Part shown: positions 23,246-36,373 of the stretch, one piece after another
Numbering within the stretch: position 1 is the stretch's first letter
Layout of the letters: each line of letters opens with the position of its first letter
NCBI GenBank assembly: GCA_030549335.1
Contig: CM060186.1
Location: 21,753,189 to 21,817,188, forward strand
Source: Pontederia crassipes
Lineage: Eukaryota > Streptophyta > Magnoliopsida > Commelinales > Pontederiaceae
Direction of reading: 5' to 3'
DNA: 64,000 bases
Made by a program: the position numbers and the translations under genes
Notes under the pieces: model-generated
Told to the model about the DNA's origin: nothing
The model's input: only the letters and a program-made list of their open reading frames with translations
Database searches by the model: none

Positions 23246-26139
23246 AGAATTCTAATTTGAGTAGGATTGAGGGTAGAGCCAGGTGGAGTATTCTCATCTT
23301 ATTAGGATTACAAATAGTTGATTTACCCGGTTAGGGAGATCATACTTTAGGTTTTCCTAATCCATCTAAAAGTTGAACTTGATTATCATTACAAAAGTTA
23401 AACAAGTTTGTTCTTAATCATTTTAACCAATCCTAAGATCATAGACATCAATAGTTTACTTTAGTTTTAGTCTTCATTTATTTGTTATTTTATTTTCTGC
23501 ATGCTTTTACACAAACTTTATGGCATCTCTTATTATTCTTTAAAATTAGTTTAGTTACTGGGGAAGTATTCTTTACTTACTACTCTTATTTTATGCTACT
23601 TTGAGACTGTACTTTCTATTGCTTTCATTTAGTTATGTAAAGTTTTCAGGTTTACATCTTTTGTACATGACTCGGTTACCATGCTCACATCACTATATCT
23701 TCGATGGTAAAGAAGAAAACGACCACCAACCAACACATTGAGGAAAACACCATTGCTGTCCAGCACCAGGGTTCATCAAGTAATAACAATATAAAGATGC
23801 CTCAACAAATTGATTATGAAGATTCCTTTTTGGACTCAGAAGCCATCGTCACAACCAAGTTAAATTCTCTGTTAAAACAACTTTCCAAGTAATCATATCA
23901 AATTGAAAATCTGAATAGTCAACTTTTAAATTTATGACATCGAGGTAATGAAACATAAGAGAATGTCGGATCACTTCTCAATTTGAAGCCTTTAGCTCAT
24001 CCGAAAGTTTGTCCTTCTAACTCCATCTCATTTCTTCTCTATTATGCATGTTACTTGATTGTTATTATGTTTGTTTAAAGTTTAAATACTTTCACGAAAA
24101 TTTTCGTAAAAATTACTATTTTCGGTTAAACATCAATTCATACCCTCTCTTGGTTCCTTCACGATCTCTCTCTTCTTCCTCTATTTCTCACCCGTTGCTG
24201 ATCAATCGCGTCCTCCTTTTCTCTGATCGCCACCATCTCAAGCTCGGAGAAAAGCCTATTTATAAAATTTTCATTGCTTCTCATCACTTCGATGGTTTTA
24301 AAATGCATGAAGGAAAAGTATATCGATAGGCTTGAAATGTTGCTTCATGAAAGGATGTGATTAGTGTTTTTTTCATCCAAAAGACACGTGTTAATGAAAT
24401 GATTTACTTAATTCGTTTTCATATAAGGTCACACCTTATGATGAAAGGACACCCCTATTCATGGGTGAACATATCTCAAGGGACATACCTTGATGAAAAA
24501 ACACAAATATTCAAGTATGAACACAACTTTTTAAATGTGAACACATATTTTCACTTATGAAACGATGCAACTCTTCATCTAATAATATCATTTCATTAAT
24601 GATATAACTCATCTATGGCATCAATTCACTTATAACAGAATATGCCTTTTCATGCAATATTATAACACTTCATGAATGAAAAAAATGTGATGCTACATTT
24701 TCATACTTAGCTAATTAGTATGAACATATTTTCAATGTTCAAAAAATATATTTGAAATTTGAAACCTTCAACAATTGCCACTACTAGTTGTTGTGACATA
24801 GAACACATGCAATATGCCTTGAGATGTTTGCTCGAGAGATGAGGGAATGATGAGAGGAACAAGTGTGAAAGGGAAGAGAGGTATGGGGTTATGATTATTA
24901 ATTGGGATTGGTTCAATTTGAAATTTTAGTTAAAACTCTTAATTTAATTTTAATTGAGAGTTTCAAACAATAATCACCTTATTTATATTTGAACTTGAAC
25001 TTAAATTCCTAATCTAAATCAATGCAAATTTTTATTTATTTATTAATATTTTTATTTTATTTTATCTCTATTATAGTTATTCTTTTATTTATTTTTCAAA
25101 TTATTATATTTATTGTTATATATATTATTTTTTAAAATACAAATAAAACAAAATTTTTATATATTATCTTATTTTCTAAAAAATCAAGCATCACAATCAA
25201 GAATTTTATTCTTCCGTGCATTTTTATAAAATAACATCACAAGTGATTGAAAAAAATGACTCATAACAAATAATTTAAAGTAGTGACTTATATTCCAAAA
25301 TATTAAACTTGTTCTTTAGTTATTTAAGATGCTTCATAATTGTGCCACTGTGGCACATGATAATCCATATATAAACAAAACACTTAAAATCTATTTTCAT
25401 TTTCAGTTATCAATTTGTATTATCACAGACGTACTCCACGAACATCAATTTTAAATAATCATGCATTAAATTTCAAGATGCTCAAATAATGAAGTACGCA
25501 TATAGTCATTAACAACTAGATTAAAGCATAACAATAATTAAATTATTAACATACGTAGTAAAAGAAATTATACATAGATTATTAGGAATAGATCCTATAA
25601 ATTATAAATATGGATAACATGTTTACTATTATTAAGGTCAACTAGAGATTAAATACTAATTTGTAAGAAAAACTATTGAAGCTTTATTTTAACCAATAGG
25701 ACTTTAAATAGCTGAAGCAGACAATTCATCAACAGTTTATCATTTTTCTAAGTCAGTAGAATGGCCTAACGAAATTCAGTAAGGTCGCATGTTTAAGTTG
25801 AGTACCTAATCCAAAATTGATCTTCAGAATGGTCTTTCTCTATTTTCTCTTATCACTCTTCTCCTAAATCAATTATATTGTGGTTGTAAATTGGGGACAT
25901 TGAGATAAAGAGACAGTGTTTGAACTTTACATATTTGAATTAGACTTTCCATAATTTAGTGAAAAATGTAATCATCTAATTAGGAGTTGGAGATATTAAG
26001 AAATGAAATTTTCTCATACGATCCATTTTTTTCATGTGTTGGGTATTTGTGTTGGGAGTATACAAAGGAGTAATTCTATAATCTATAACTAGATTTCTAG
26101 ATAATTTAGTATAATGTCAAATAAATATGTCAAATATAC

Positions 26140-26174
<35 letters not shown>

Positions 26175-27231
26175 TATGCACATATATATATATATGTGTG
26201 TGTAATCATCCATTCTGTTAAAATGAATTAATTAATGATATTTATATGTTAAATCTTAGTAAGTCTAATTTGTAATTTATTAAGAATTATAATATTTGGC
26301 CTTGTGTTTTAGAAGCTATGAAATATTCTTTAATAGACACTCAATTTGGAAATATAATACAATACCTAGTGAATCTTTGGGAGATTGTATAATATTGAGT
26401 GGTTCCAAGTGTGAAATAATATATATGAATCTAAAAATAAATATTAGTATTTATCAGATATTACATGCATTTTAAAGTACATAAATATTAATGCATCGTG
26501 AGCATTCATTACATAATGTTCTTATTAGTGTTTGAAAGGTAAAATGTCATTATATTTGTAAGAAACAATCAAGCAAGAAATGAAAAGGACGAAATATGAA
26601 AATCTTCTTGAAATGATAAACTATAAGGCAAGTAGATAAATTTATAGTATACCAGAATGATATATATTCTCTTACTTATAATACTATTCCAAACAATTAT
26701 TACTTATTATTATAGAAGGCTTTATAATTTAAAATTATAGTGGGTTATTAAAAATATTTATGATATATTTGAAGAAATTTAAATGAAATGAAGTTATACT
26801 AATTATTTTATGAAAATGTTTGCAAGGATTAATACTTGTGATGTTAAGATAAGCATTACGTCATATTGATATATGAGTACGCCATGCATATTTTGATGTA
26901 TTGTGAGATTCTGTGTTCATTACTTAGTCATGCTGAGTGAAATAAGTCTTTCGAACTTTTTAACTTTACATGATCATAAAGCTTTACAACAAATATTGAC
27001 TCATATTTGCCCTATGTGATGATACTGACTTACATTGGAGTATATGTAATAACACGTGTGAATATTAATTTTGAATATTATGATATTTTGAATTACTTAT
27101 GCTTGCATAAAAACTCATATGAATTGATAATGTTATGTTTTAAATATTTACTTATTTAAAAATATTTTTTATAAATTATGTATACTCATATTATTCTCGT
27201 ATGTTGTATTTTTATTTTAATCATTGAATGA
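23246..27231. other. AT-rich intergenic region, no gene recognised
   Basis: A 62-codon frame at 23704-23892 (+; begins MVKKKTTTNQHIEE) with a following degenerate tail might be the start of a retroelement gag, but I cannot confirm it. A (TATG)n tract lies near 26147-26176. The rest is AT-rich and non-coding. A TAATCATTGAATGAGTA motif directly precedes the CACTA element. Confidence 0.5.
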
Positions 27232-27234
27232 GTA

Positions 27235-28975
27235 CACTACTAGAAAAACACGGATTACCGACGGTTCGGACCGTCGGTAATCAGCCCGAAAACCGTCGGT
27301 AACGTAATTATCGACGGTTTTTCAGTCGGAATCGATCCATTGAAAAAACGCTCGTCGCAAATGGATTTGCGACGGTTGAAAAAATTCGTCGAAAATATCG
27401 ACGGTTCTGGCCGTCGGAACAGTCCCCGGCAGTTCGACCCGTCAAAATTTTTCGACGGTTGCAACCGCCGAAAAAGTCTCCGACGGTTCAAACCGTCGAT
27501 ATTTCCGACGGTTGCAACCGCCGAAAAAGGCCGGCGGTCCGAACCGTCGATATTTCCGACGGTTGCAACCGCCGGAAAAGGCCGACGGTCCGAACCGTCG
27601 AAATTTCCGACGGTTGCAACCGCTGGAAAAGGCCGGCGGTTCGAGCCGTCGCAACTTTTCGACGGTCGCAACTGTCAAAACTTTGGACGGGCATCGCAAC
27701 CGTCGATCTTTTGACGGTCGCAACCGTCGCAAATAATTTTTAAATATAAAAAAAATTAGCATTCGGATCTGGCCGCCTGGCATTCGGATCCGGCCGTTGG
27801 AGGCCGGATCGGGCCGCCGATCCGGCCGCTAGTCGGCCGATCGGCCGCTGGGGGCCGGATCTGAACGGCCACGGCCGGATCCGGCCGACAGCAGAGAGAG
27901 AGAGACGCCGGCGCGGAGCGGGAGAGAGAGATACGCCGGCGCGGGAGAGGGTCGTCGATGCGGGAGAGGGTCGCCGGCATCCGCGTGGGAGGGTCGCCGG
28001 CGTCCGGCGCGCGGGAGAGGGTGCTCGCGGCCAAGAGAGAGAGAGGAGTGGAGGGAGAGAGAGAGGAGTGGAGGGAGGAGGGAGAGAGAGAGGAGTGGAG
28101 GGAGGAGGGAGAGAGAGAAGAGGGAGGAGGAATATATATAAAGGGAAAAAGTGGAAAGAAAGCGGGAAAAGGGAAAAAAAAGCGGGATAACGAAATTTTA
28201 ATTACCGACGATTTCGGCCGTCGAAAATGTAAATATTAAATATTTTTATAATTACCGACGGTTGTGATCGTCAAAAATATATTTAGTTATATATAATATT
28301 TATTTTTTATTTTACCGACGGTTTGAACCGTCGGTAATCGTTACCGACGGTCAAAACCGTCGGTAATTGCGACGGTTTGGATCGTCGCTAGTTATATTAA
28401 TAAAATAATCCTTATATGATATTATTATACATTTACCGACGATTACGACCTTCGAAAATTGCGGCAGATTTTGCGACGGATGGATATCCGTCGGAAATAT
28501 CGACATTCCTAATCGTCGAAAAAATTTAATAATAATATAATTAATTTTTTTATTTCCGACGGTCGTAACCGTCGAAAAAGTCGTCGGAAATGGCGACGGA
28601 TGGATATCCGTCGAAAATATCGACGTTCCTAATCGTCGAAAGATTAAATAATAATATAATAAATTATATAATTAATTTTTTTATTTCCGACGGTGGTGAC
28701 CGTCGAAAAATCCGTCGAAAAAATTTAATAATAATATTAAAAATATATAATTTAATTTTTTATTTCCGACGGTCGTAACCGTCGAAAAAGTCGTCGGAAA
28801 TTACGACGGATGGATATCCGTCGAAAATATCGACGTTCCTAATCGTCGAAAAATTAAATAATAATATAAATTATTTCCGACGGTCATAACCGTCGAAAAC
28901 GGAACCGTCGAAAATTGCGATGGATTTAGAACCGTCGGAAATTATCCGTCGAAAAATCACGATTTTCTTGTAGTG
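27235..28975. mobile_element. Non-autonomous CACTA transposon, 1741 bp
   Basis: It begins CACTACTAGAAAAACACGG and ends CGATTTTCTTGTAGTG. It is flanked by a 3-bp target duplication GTA (27232-27234 and 28976-28978), as expected for CACTA (En/Spm). Subterminal regions of several hundred bases are packed with short CGACGGTT/AACCGTCG motifs in both orientations. The centre (27770-28130) is GC- and GA-rich, with a GGAGAGAGAGAGGAGTGGAG-type minisatellite. No transposase is present; frames rich in Arg, Ser and Pro come from the repeats. Confidence 0.93.
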
Positions 28976-28978
28976 GTA

Positions 28979-30109
28979 GTTGTTGTTCACTTTACCCTTT
29001 TAATTCTTTTTAATCATTGAATGAGTACTTTTATATTAATCATTGAATGAGTACTTGTATTATTTAAGATTGCTAAATACTCCGATAAGAACAAGCTTAA
29101 TAAAGATAACAAGAAAAGGTTTATACGTTGCATTCGCCACTAACAAGTAATTAGGAACGACCTTAAAATTAATTAGTTGTTTCGGAGAAGACCTTGATCA
29201 CGATATTCCAACCGGGCAAATCCCTTGTCGACATATGAACTTGATGATTTAAAACATAAACTTATTTCTTACAAACGTACGTGTACGAACGTTGATGTGA
29301 TGCGAGTTGTTCCACGTAGCGTCCACATTCTCTCCTGAATATCTTGGAGCGGAGTTCACAAATCCAACTCGACCTCTTGCTGTTTAATTAGCAAGATCTT
29401 ATTAGTCATATATATGCATGGCATTTTGACCTTAATTAAGGTGGCTTTTCATGCATACGACTCATCGATGATCGATGACTCGCTCGTTGGACCCCTCGCA
29501 CTCGTACGTCGTGTTCTGATGCTGTGCCTTCAAACGATATATAGCTGGCATTATGTCTATCGATCGATCGAGTTGATGCCATGTCACATAGTTTTCGTGC
29601 AATGATTGGAAGTTAAATAATTAGTCATTTGGTTAGTCTTTAAACAAATGCGTGGAGATCGTTGTATGATCCTTTTTCATTTGGCTAGAGATCGAACAAT
29701 GATGCATAGCAATGCAGTGAGCAACAGTATATATGCGTCGTCATAGAAACACTGAATTTTGCCCTACATATAATAGCAACCAAAATTTTAATTTTCCAAA
29801 TTGATTAATATTGGGTTTATACAGTAAATCGAGCTTCTTTTTTTTTCCTCAGAATCTGCAGGACAGAACTGAGGCTCGAATTAAAATAGAAAGAAATTAA
29901 AGATGGGGTTAAGCACACATCGAATAAATCATCAGCCAACAGTCCTCTATAAATTATTATTGTCCTACTTATATCATGGGTTTATCCTCCTTTTTTTTAC
30001 CAACTTTTACTATAAAGTCATTCTTTCCATGAAGGTTGTCATTTTTTTTATTATGTATCGAAAAGTGATTAGGACGATAATTAACATGTTGCTATATATG
30101 AAAGGGATT
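28979..30109. other. Intergenic region, no gene recognised
   Basis: Two copies of TAATCATTGAATGAGTAC (near 29011 and 29037) repeat the motif that precedes the CACTA element on its other side. Small open frames at 29414-29605 and 29903-30121 (+) have no recognisable domain. Confidence 0.5.
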
Positions 30110-30318
30110 GCAGTACTTTGAGGAAATATATTTGAGTTCATTCATTCATTAGCAGACCAAATTATTTGAGTTCATTCATTTCTAGTTTAAAGAAAAGCTC
30201 TACTGACATATTTTGCAGTACTTTGAGGAAATATATTTGAGTTCATTCATTCATTAGCAGACCAAATTATTTGAGTTCATTCATTTCTAGTTTAAAGAAA
30301 AGCTCTACTGACATATTT
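30110..30318 (+). repeat. Perfect 105-bp tandem duplication
   Basis: Copies at 30110-30214 and 30215-30318 appear identical base for base over about 104 positions, starting GCAGTACTTTGAGGAAA. Identity suggests a very recent duplication, or an assembly artefact. Confidence 0.9.
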
Positions 30319-30974
30319 AATTCACTTGATAAGCAACTTCCTTTGATCAAATTTTTCCATGTGCTAATTCAGCATATATGTAGTTGCTAATCAATGAGTG
30401 AATGACTGGTTCAACGGATATGCCAGATACCCTGATTTAAAAAAAATTGACACCTGGCCATCGAGGGAGATTTATCTTTGACGTTTTCCTCTTAATAAAT
30501 TTAAAATTATTGAGATATAAAACGCCGAGGAAAACATGTAGCAACTAACTTCTTTATAAATTTCAGAAAAAAAGACGTGACATATATTTATAAAATAAGT
30601 AGTGATGTAATATTGATTACAAAAAAAATAATAATAATCGCAAGTACTGAGTTAGTTCGCATGCCTCCTTATCCACACCACTGCTATGTAACCCTCTCAC
30701 GACTTCCAATCAACTCCTGAATGATTGGACTCAAAGTTGAAGCACGTGAAGGAAGAACTACTTAATGTATTAAGTAAATAATATGATTGAAGTTGCCTGT
30801 ACGTTTTCCTTGATGTATCCTAACAATCAAATTAACAATATTTGAAGAAATGATTTTTCATGCACATTTTTTTTGTTATTTTAATTCAGGTTAAAAAAAC
30901 TAGTTTATTAGTTTTGATAAAGTTGTACAGTATCTTTTGTATAGGTGATTTATTCAAATTTTCTTCAAATTATT
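30319..30974. other. Intergenic AT-rich DNA
   Basis: I see no gene, RNA or clear repeat in this stretch. Confidence 0.5.
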
Positions 30975-31475
30975 ATTAAATTATGATAAGAAAAGTACCC
31001 AATAAAATTAAAGGAAAATTCTATCGTATTGCTATAAGGCCAGCAGTGTTATATGGTAGTGAATGTTGGGCTATGAAGGGACAACATGAACGTAAAGTGG
31101 GGGTAGCCAAAATGAGGATGTTGAGATGGATGTGTGGTCATACAAGATTAGATAAGATTAGGAATGACCATATACGTGAACGAGTCGGAGTGGCTCCTAT
31201 TAGTGAGAAAATGGTAGAGAATCGTTTGAGATGGTTTGGTCATGTTCAGAGAAGACCATTAGATGCGCCAGTAAGAAGAGTAGATCAAATAATCTGGAGT
31301 CCGATTAAAAGAGGGAGAGGGAGACCAAGGCGGACACTTGGCGAACTAATAGAGCAAGATCTATTGGTGAATAATATACCGAAAGATTTGGTTACTAATA
31401 GAGCGGAATGGCGTCGTATGATCCATGTAGCCGACCCCACCTAGTGGGATAAGGCTTTGTTGTTATTGTTGTTGT
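30975..31475 (+). mobile_element. 5'-truncated LINE (RTE-type), 3' end of the reverse transcriptase ORF
   Basis: The frame 30983-31444 encodes the C-terminal region of a plant RTE-like non-LTR reverse transcriptase. Recognisable blocks are KGKFYRIAIRPAVLYGSECW, MLRWMCGHTR, RLRWFGHVQRR and the final ADPT before the stop. After it come TAGTGGGATAAGGCTTTG and a TTGTTATTG-type tail, the usual 3' end of this family. TGATAAGA occurs just upstream of the coding match (about 30983) and just after the tail (about 31475), so it may be the target duplication. Everything upstream of this RT segment is missing. Confidence 0.9.
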
Positions 31476-31794
31476 TGATAAGAGATAAGATTGCTGACAA
31501 AAAGACATCAATTCCATGCAAAATTTTTCTTCCATATAATTTTTTTTTAAAAAAATGAGCCATGAGAACCAATCACGGCCATGATCACGACTTTTGATGA
31601 TTAAAAAAGATTTATTTATGGATCATGAGTTGAAATCACACTTGTAATCATGATATACAATGTTTTGAATCTTAATCAATCGTAATCAGGCACTTAAATA
31701 ATGAGAGCTTTGTACATATTTTTTGTACTTTAATAATTTAATTTTTTTATAAATGTGAATAATGCATGCATCAATTTTTTATTTTTAGAATATA
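31476..31794. other. Short intergenic AT-rich stretch
   Basis: No gene or clear repeat is visible between the LINE tail and the LTR copy B. Confidence 0.45.
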
Positions 31795-34220
31795 TGCTAA
31801 ATGACGAATTTTGTTCTCAAGAGATCAAACGGGTCATGTTTGTCCAAGCCTGCGTCGATGGTGAAACAAAGTGTGCTGCTAAACACTAAGAGAAAACATG
31901 ACCTCGTTTCACCAAGATGGTCCATGTCTGACCAAAGTTACGTGAAGATTTCACGTTTGTACCAAAGTTATGTGAATATTTTACGTTTGTCAAGTAGGCT
32001 GGAGTCGTGATGACAACAATCTACGTAGGTTTTGTCATTAATAACATGGTCCATGTTACACAAACCCAAAAAGGCGGGCGATGATGAAAGTAATAATCAC
32101 AATCCGTGTTGGTTCCTTGATTGTTGGTTGATGCCTGCCTATAAAAGGGGCTCTTGTTTCACTTGATGAAGACATCCAATTATAGAGTGAAAACAACCAA
32201 TTCTCAAATCAAGAGAGTTGTTTAGTGTCAATTCGGATGAGATTAGCATTTCAAGTTTTAGAGTTTTACTTTCTTGCTCATCTTTTGTACTCTAAGTCTT
32301 CTTGTAACGCCCGAAAGATTTAAATAAAAAAGAAAAGAAGATAAAAGGGAAAAGATAAATCCTAATAGGAAAAAAAGAAATAAAAAGGGAGATAAAAACC
32401 GTGGGGAAAAACTAAAAATGAATCAAAGATTGATTTGATTCTCCAAACTACCATACAAACTCATGTTTCTCCCCTATGTATATGGAATTAAACGAACAAA
32501 TAGTCTTTTTTTCATTTTCCACTTTTCCTTCTTGTTCGTACACCCTCTAGTTTTGCTCACACTTGACGGCTGCCGTCCACACAAGAGGTCAATCGGAGAA
32601 CATGGACGCTGGTGGGTGCGCGCCTGGGTAGATAGCAGCGGGTAGATAGGAGCGGCCGGAGAAGAGGAAGAAGAAGACTGCAAGATTAGTTTCTCGGACA
32701 GAAACTTACAAGATATGGAACTAGGATAGATTCGTAATAGAATCCTAATTTTAGACTTGAAGCATGTTCTAGTTAGTCCCTAGTTATAGCATGATGTTCT
32801 ATAATGATGATTGATGTCAGCCATCATCGGAAAAAATGATCGAAATGCGTACTGCACACTCGCACAGTTTTTGCGTAAGAGCCCGACCCGGGTTCACTAG
32901 AACCCAGCCTGGCCAAGTCCTTCGTCGGGGAGTTCGTGGGAACTTAGCCCGGATCTGCCATTGTTGACGCTCATCGAGCTCTGCATAGAGCCGGACAAAC
33001 TTGGCCCGATTTGAAGATGACCCGGACCAAGTTTCATGCAAGATGAACAAGCGGACGCGACGGTTCTCCTGGCTAGAAGATGACCCGATCTGGTCCGGGT
33101 TTACCCTGATTTTTCCGAGGATGACGACTGATGAATTTAGCCCAAGTTCTGTCTTACTTGGCCCGGGTTCCGCTGTTGATTAATTGATTTTTTTATATTT
33201 TGCTCTTTGATTCATGTGATTAATCCTAATTTAAGTATGATGATGATTTATGTTTCTGATTTACTCTCCATGATCCTATCTTGTTATCTTAATTTAAATA
33301 AAGATTAATTAAAAGATGCAAGATAAAAGACGAAAATTGATAAATGGAGAGCTCTTATTTTATGATGGACTGGTGGTGACCAGATTATGGACTGATTTCG
33401 ATCAGATATGGGTTGACTACAGTCAGTTATGGGCTGATTTTGCCAGTTATGATGATGATGATGGATGGGTTGAGGCAAGGCTCTCCGTGGGTTGAAATAT
33501 ACCCAAATAAGTCAAAGATGATGAAGAAGATAATCACATATGAATAAAGAATCACTCTTATGATGATTGACTTTTGCCACCTTTTTATGATGATTTACTT
33601 ATGATCTTTTGATATCTTATTCTTATGTCCCTATGATATACATAATGATTCTTGTCTAGTATCATGATCTTATGATGATATTTATCTTACTTTCATACTG
33701 AGTTATAAAACTCATATGGAGGTTCTCCCCTGCATGTTCTTAAATGCAGGAGCAGGTTAGAATGATGAAGGTGGCCAACGATGATAGATCGAGCTCGTCG
33801 GTGACTGCACATGGATATTTTGAATCCTTTAGATGATGGGATAGTTTTCCTTTCTTCGCATATTTGTTTGATGTATTAGCTTTCCTTTAGATTCATATGA
33901 AGTTCTTTATCAGTCTTTCGCATATTATGATGTCACACTCCTTTTATTAATTAATGATGATTAGTCTTCCGCCTTAATTGCTATGTATTGACCAATCAAA
34001 GTTTTTATTTTGGTCAATATAATGTACACGTAAGGATGACCCGTAGCGTCATCGAAGCATATTCTGCCACGTGGCAGGCTGCGATTTAGGGGCGTTACAC
34101 TTCTTTTTATGATGTTTAATACTCAATCAATGAACTAGTACTCTTATTAGATTCTACTTTGGTGAACTATGCTATTATTTGAAATAAATGATCTTTTATG
34201 TTTTCTGAATATGAATGTTG
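31795..34220 (+). mobile_element. LTR copy B of an Athila-like element (plus orientation), interrupted by a solo LTR
   Basis: Segments 31795-32302 and 34105-34220 together match copy A (14370-14870, opposite strand). They include a TATA-like stretch CTATAAAAGGGGCTC near 32138, TTCACTTGATGAAG and CAAATCAAGAGAGT. The interrupting 1797 bp is a separate solo LTR. A decayed gag of the same element class follows downstream on this strand, so this is best read as a 5' LTR. The true outer start is not certain. Confidence 0.65.
32303..34099 (+). mobile_element. Solo LTR, Tekay/Del-type chromovirus, 1797 bp
   Basis: It starts TGTAACGCCC and ends GGGCGTTACA, forming a perfect 10-bp inverted terminus with TG...CA ends. 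A 5-bp target duplication CTTCT flanks it (32298-32302 and 34100-34104). The uninterrupted sequence in copy A near 14430 reads straight through this site, confirming the insertion. No internal coding region or second LTR is present, so it is a solo LTR left by recombination. The TGTAACGCCC start is typical of Tekay-type LTRs. Confidence 0.88.
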
Positions 34221-35042
34221 TGATTTTCTTAATAATCGAATTAGTTTTAATTTCTCATATATGTTTTCGGTCTACTTAGTGAGATTTAGAGAGGTGTGAA
34301 CTTAGAATCGCTCAATTGAAGAGTCTTTGAGATGAATTGAATTATATTAATTATATTTTACTCATATTTATTTGAAGAACGATTTGGTTGAACTTCCTTT
34401 AATTAATCTATTAATAAAATAGATAAACATCTGGTTGGAATGTTATATATATTTCAATTATTCCATCAGATATGATTTTATTGCTCATTTCAAGTAAACG
34501 TGGAGGAATGGAGGAAATACTTAATAAATCATAATGTTATCTTATTTGATATTTTATATCTTTTCTCATTGGAGTTGTTTCTTAATTTTTCTATCAAAAC
34601 TCTTGCAAATAACTTCTTTAAACTTCTCATCTAATAAGAATAAGATAAAAAAGTCTTCATGAGATCGACATCTTTTTATATCTTAGTACTTATATGATTG
34701 GTACACTTGTCATGTTTTCTGCCACATATAAAAATTTTCATCAAGTTTTTGGTATGGTTGCATGAGACTTTTCTATATTTTTCTTAGTTGATTTAGATTT
34801 AATTTTTTTCTTTTCTCTTTTGTGCCTTGCGGGATTTTTGCACCTGAAATTGACACGGTCTGCATTCATCTGGACACAATCCGCACTTCTTTCATTGTTT
34901 TCAACCCCCTCCCAACACAGACTACAATTTGGGAAATGATTAGTATCGAATTTTCTAAACCAGTCCGTGTTTATTCAAACTGGCTCGTGTTTCTTTTTCC
35001 TTTTCCTATTCACTTTTACTCTTCCTATTGCTCAAGTCGGAC

Positions 35043-36373
35043 TATGGAATCTTCGAGTGATACAACAAAATGAGACAAAACCAAAAGCTTGGAGGAACCA
35101 CTTCTTTTTTATCCTGAGATAGAAAAATATTCCAAACAACAAAGAAAATAAAAAAGGATTAAAGATATGGCAAAAAAATCAATGACAACAATAGGGAATC
35201 GAAATCGAAATCCGATTTATTGGAGAATGAGGGGTTACACCATTGATAAAATGAATCATGACCCATGGAGCATAACTCTACCAAGCATCAACAACAGTTT
35301 TCTAATACAACGTGACACTCTTCAAATGGTGCAAAATGACCAATTTAATGGCAAACAAAATAAAGATACTTCTGTGCATGTTCGAAACTTTCTTCAGTTA
35401 TGCTCTACTTTAAATTTCATAATATTTTTTATGATGCAATTAGGTTAAGATTCTTTTCATTCTCCTTGAGAGGAAAAGCAACTACTTGGCTCCATACCCT
35501 GTTAATCAACAGATTAGAGAGAGATGTGGTAAAAAATTATTAATAAATATTGCCCACCTCAAAAAGCTCATATCCGACGTCAAAGAATTTTACCAACAAG
35601 AATAAAAAAATCATAAATGAATCATGGGAAAGGTTTAAGGAACTTGATATTCAACTCTTTTCTAATACTGCTACTATTATAGTACATGATAAAATTGACA
35701 CATCTACAGGAAGCTCCATGAATGATAAATCTTCTGAAGAGATTTATAATATTATAAAAACTCTTATTTTAAATCACTGGCAAAATAATAGGAATAGTGA
35801 GCCATCACGAAAGGTTTGTATTTATCAAGTAGATGACAACACTCAACTTGCAGCACAATTGGAAGCCATGAACAAAAAAATGAGGCATCGATGAGTCGCA
35901 TCAATGAAAAATCCCTATAAAGGCTATACAAACAAATTGTAATTTCTTTGAAGAACGACACTACTTATGAGTTCCCAACGATCTCAAATCCTAACCCTTC
36001 TTCTTTCACCTCTTTTAAAAATGTCAATTATGTCTCAAATAACAATTTCAGGAACAATCAAGGAGGAGGCAGCTATGGTTTTGGGTTGAGAAACCAACTC
36101 AATTACTCTTGGGTACGCCATCGAGGTGCTTCACCACCAAGCTTTCAATCTCGCAGTGATGACAAATCTCTTGTCGAACCAAAATACAACTTGGAGGATA
36201 TCTTGGCCAACTTCATTGCTATAGTGTATACAAAATTTGCAAATCAAGATGATTCGATTCGTAACATAAAAAATCAAGTGAAACAATTAGCTAACATGAT
36301 TGCAACTACACGATCAAGTTCCCTCCTCAGTAATATGGACAATCAAATGCGAGAATTGATTACTAATTACTGA
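35043..36373 (+). pseudogene. Decayed Athila-like gag
   Basis: Fragments in several frames follow the order of an Athila/Tat gag: MVQNDQFNGKQNKDTSVHVR and FLQLC (35316-35408), FSFSLRGKATTWL-like residues (35450-35490), KYCPPQKAHIRRQ-like residues (35545-35580), then ESWERFKEL (35618-35645). The frame 35948-36373 follows with the post-zinc-region style ANFIA, IRNIKNQVKQLANMI and FATTRS-like tail. At least three frameshifts separate the parts. The gag ends near 36373 and no protease follows, so this copy is truncated where the other copy (16390-21835) starts. Confidence 0.7.

Noticed and set aside
27255..28239. Several overlapping Arg/Ser/Pro-rich frames on both strands
   Set aside because: They come from the short CGACGGTT words and GA-rich centre of the CACTA element, and no known domain is present.
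30983..31444. Host protein-coding gene
   Set aside because: The frame matches the C-terminal end of plant RTE-type LINE reverse transcriptases and is followed by the family's usual 3' tail.
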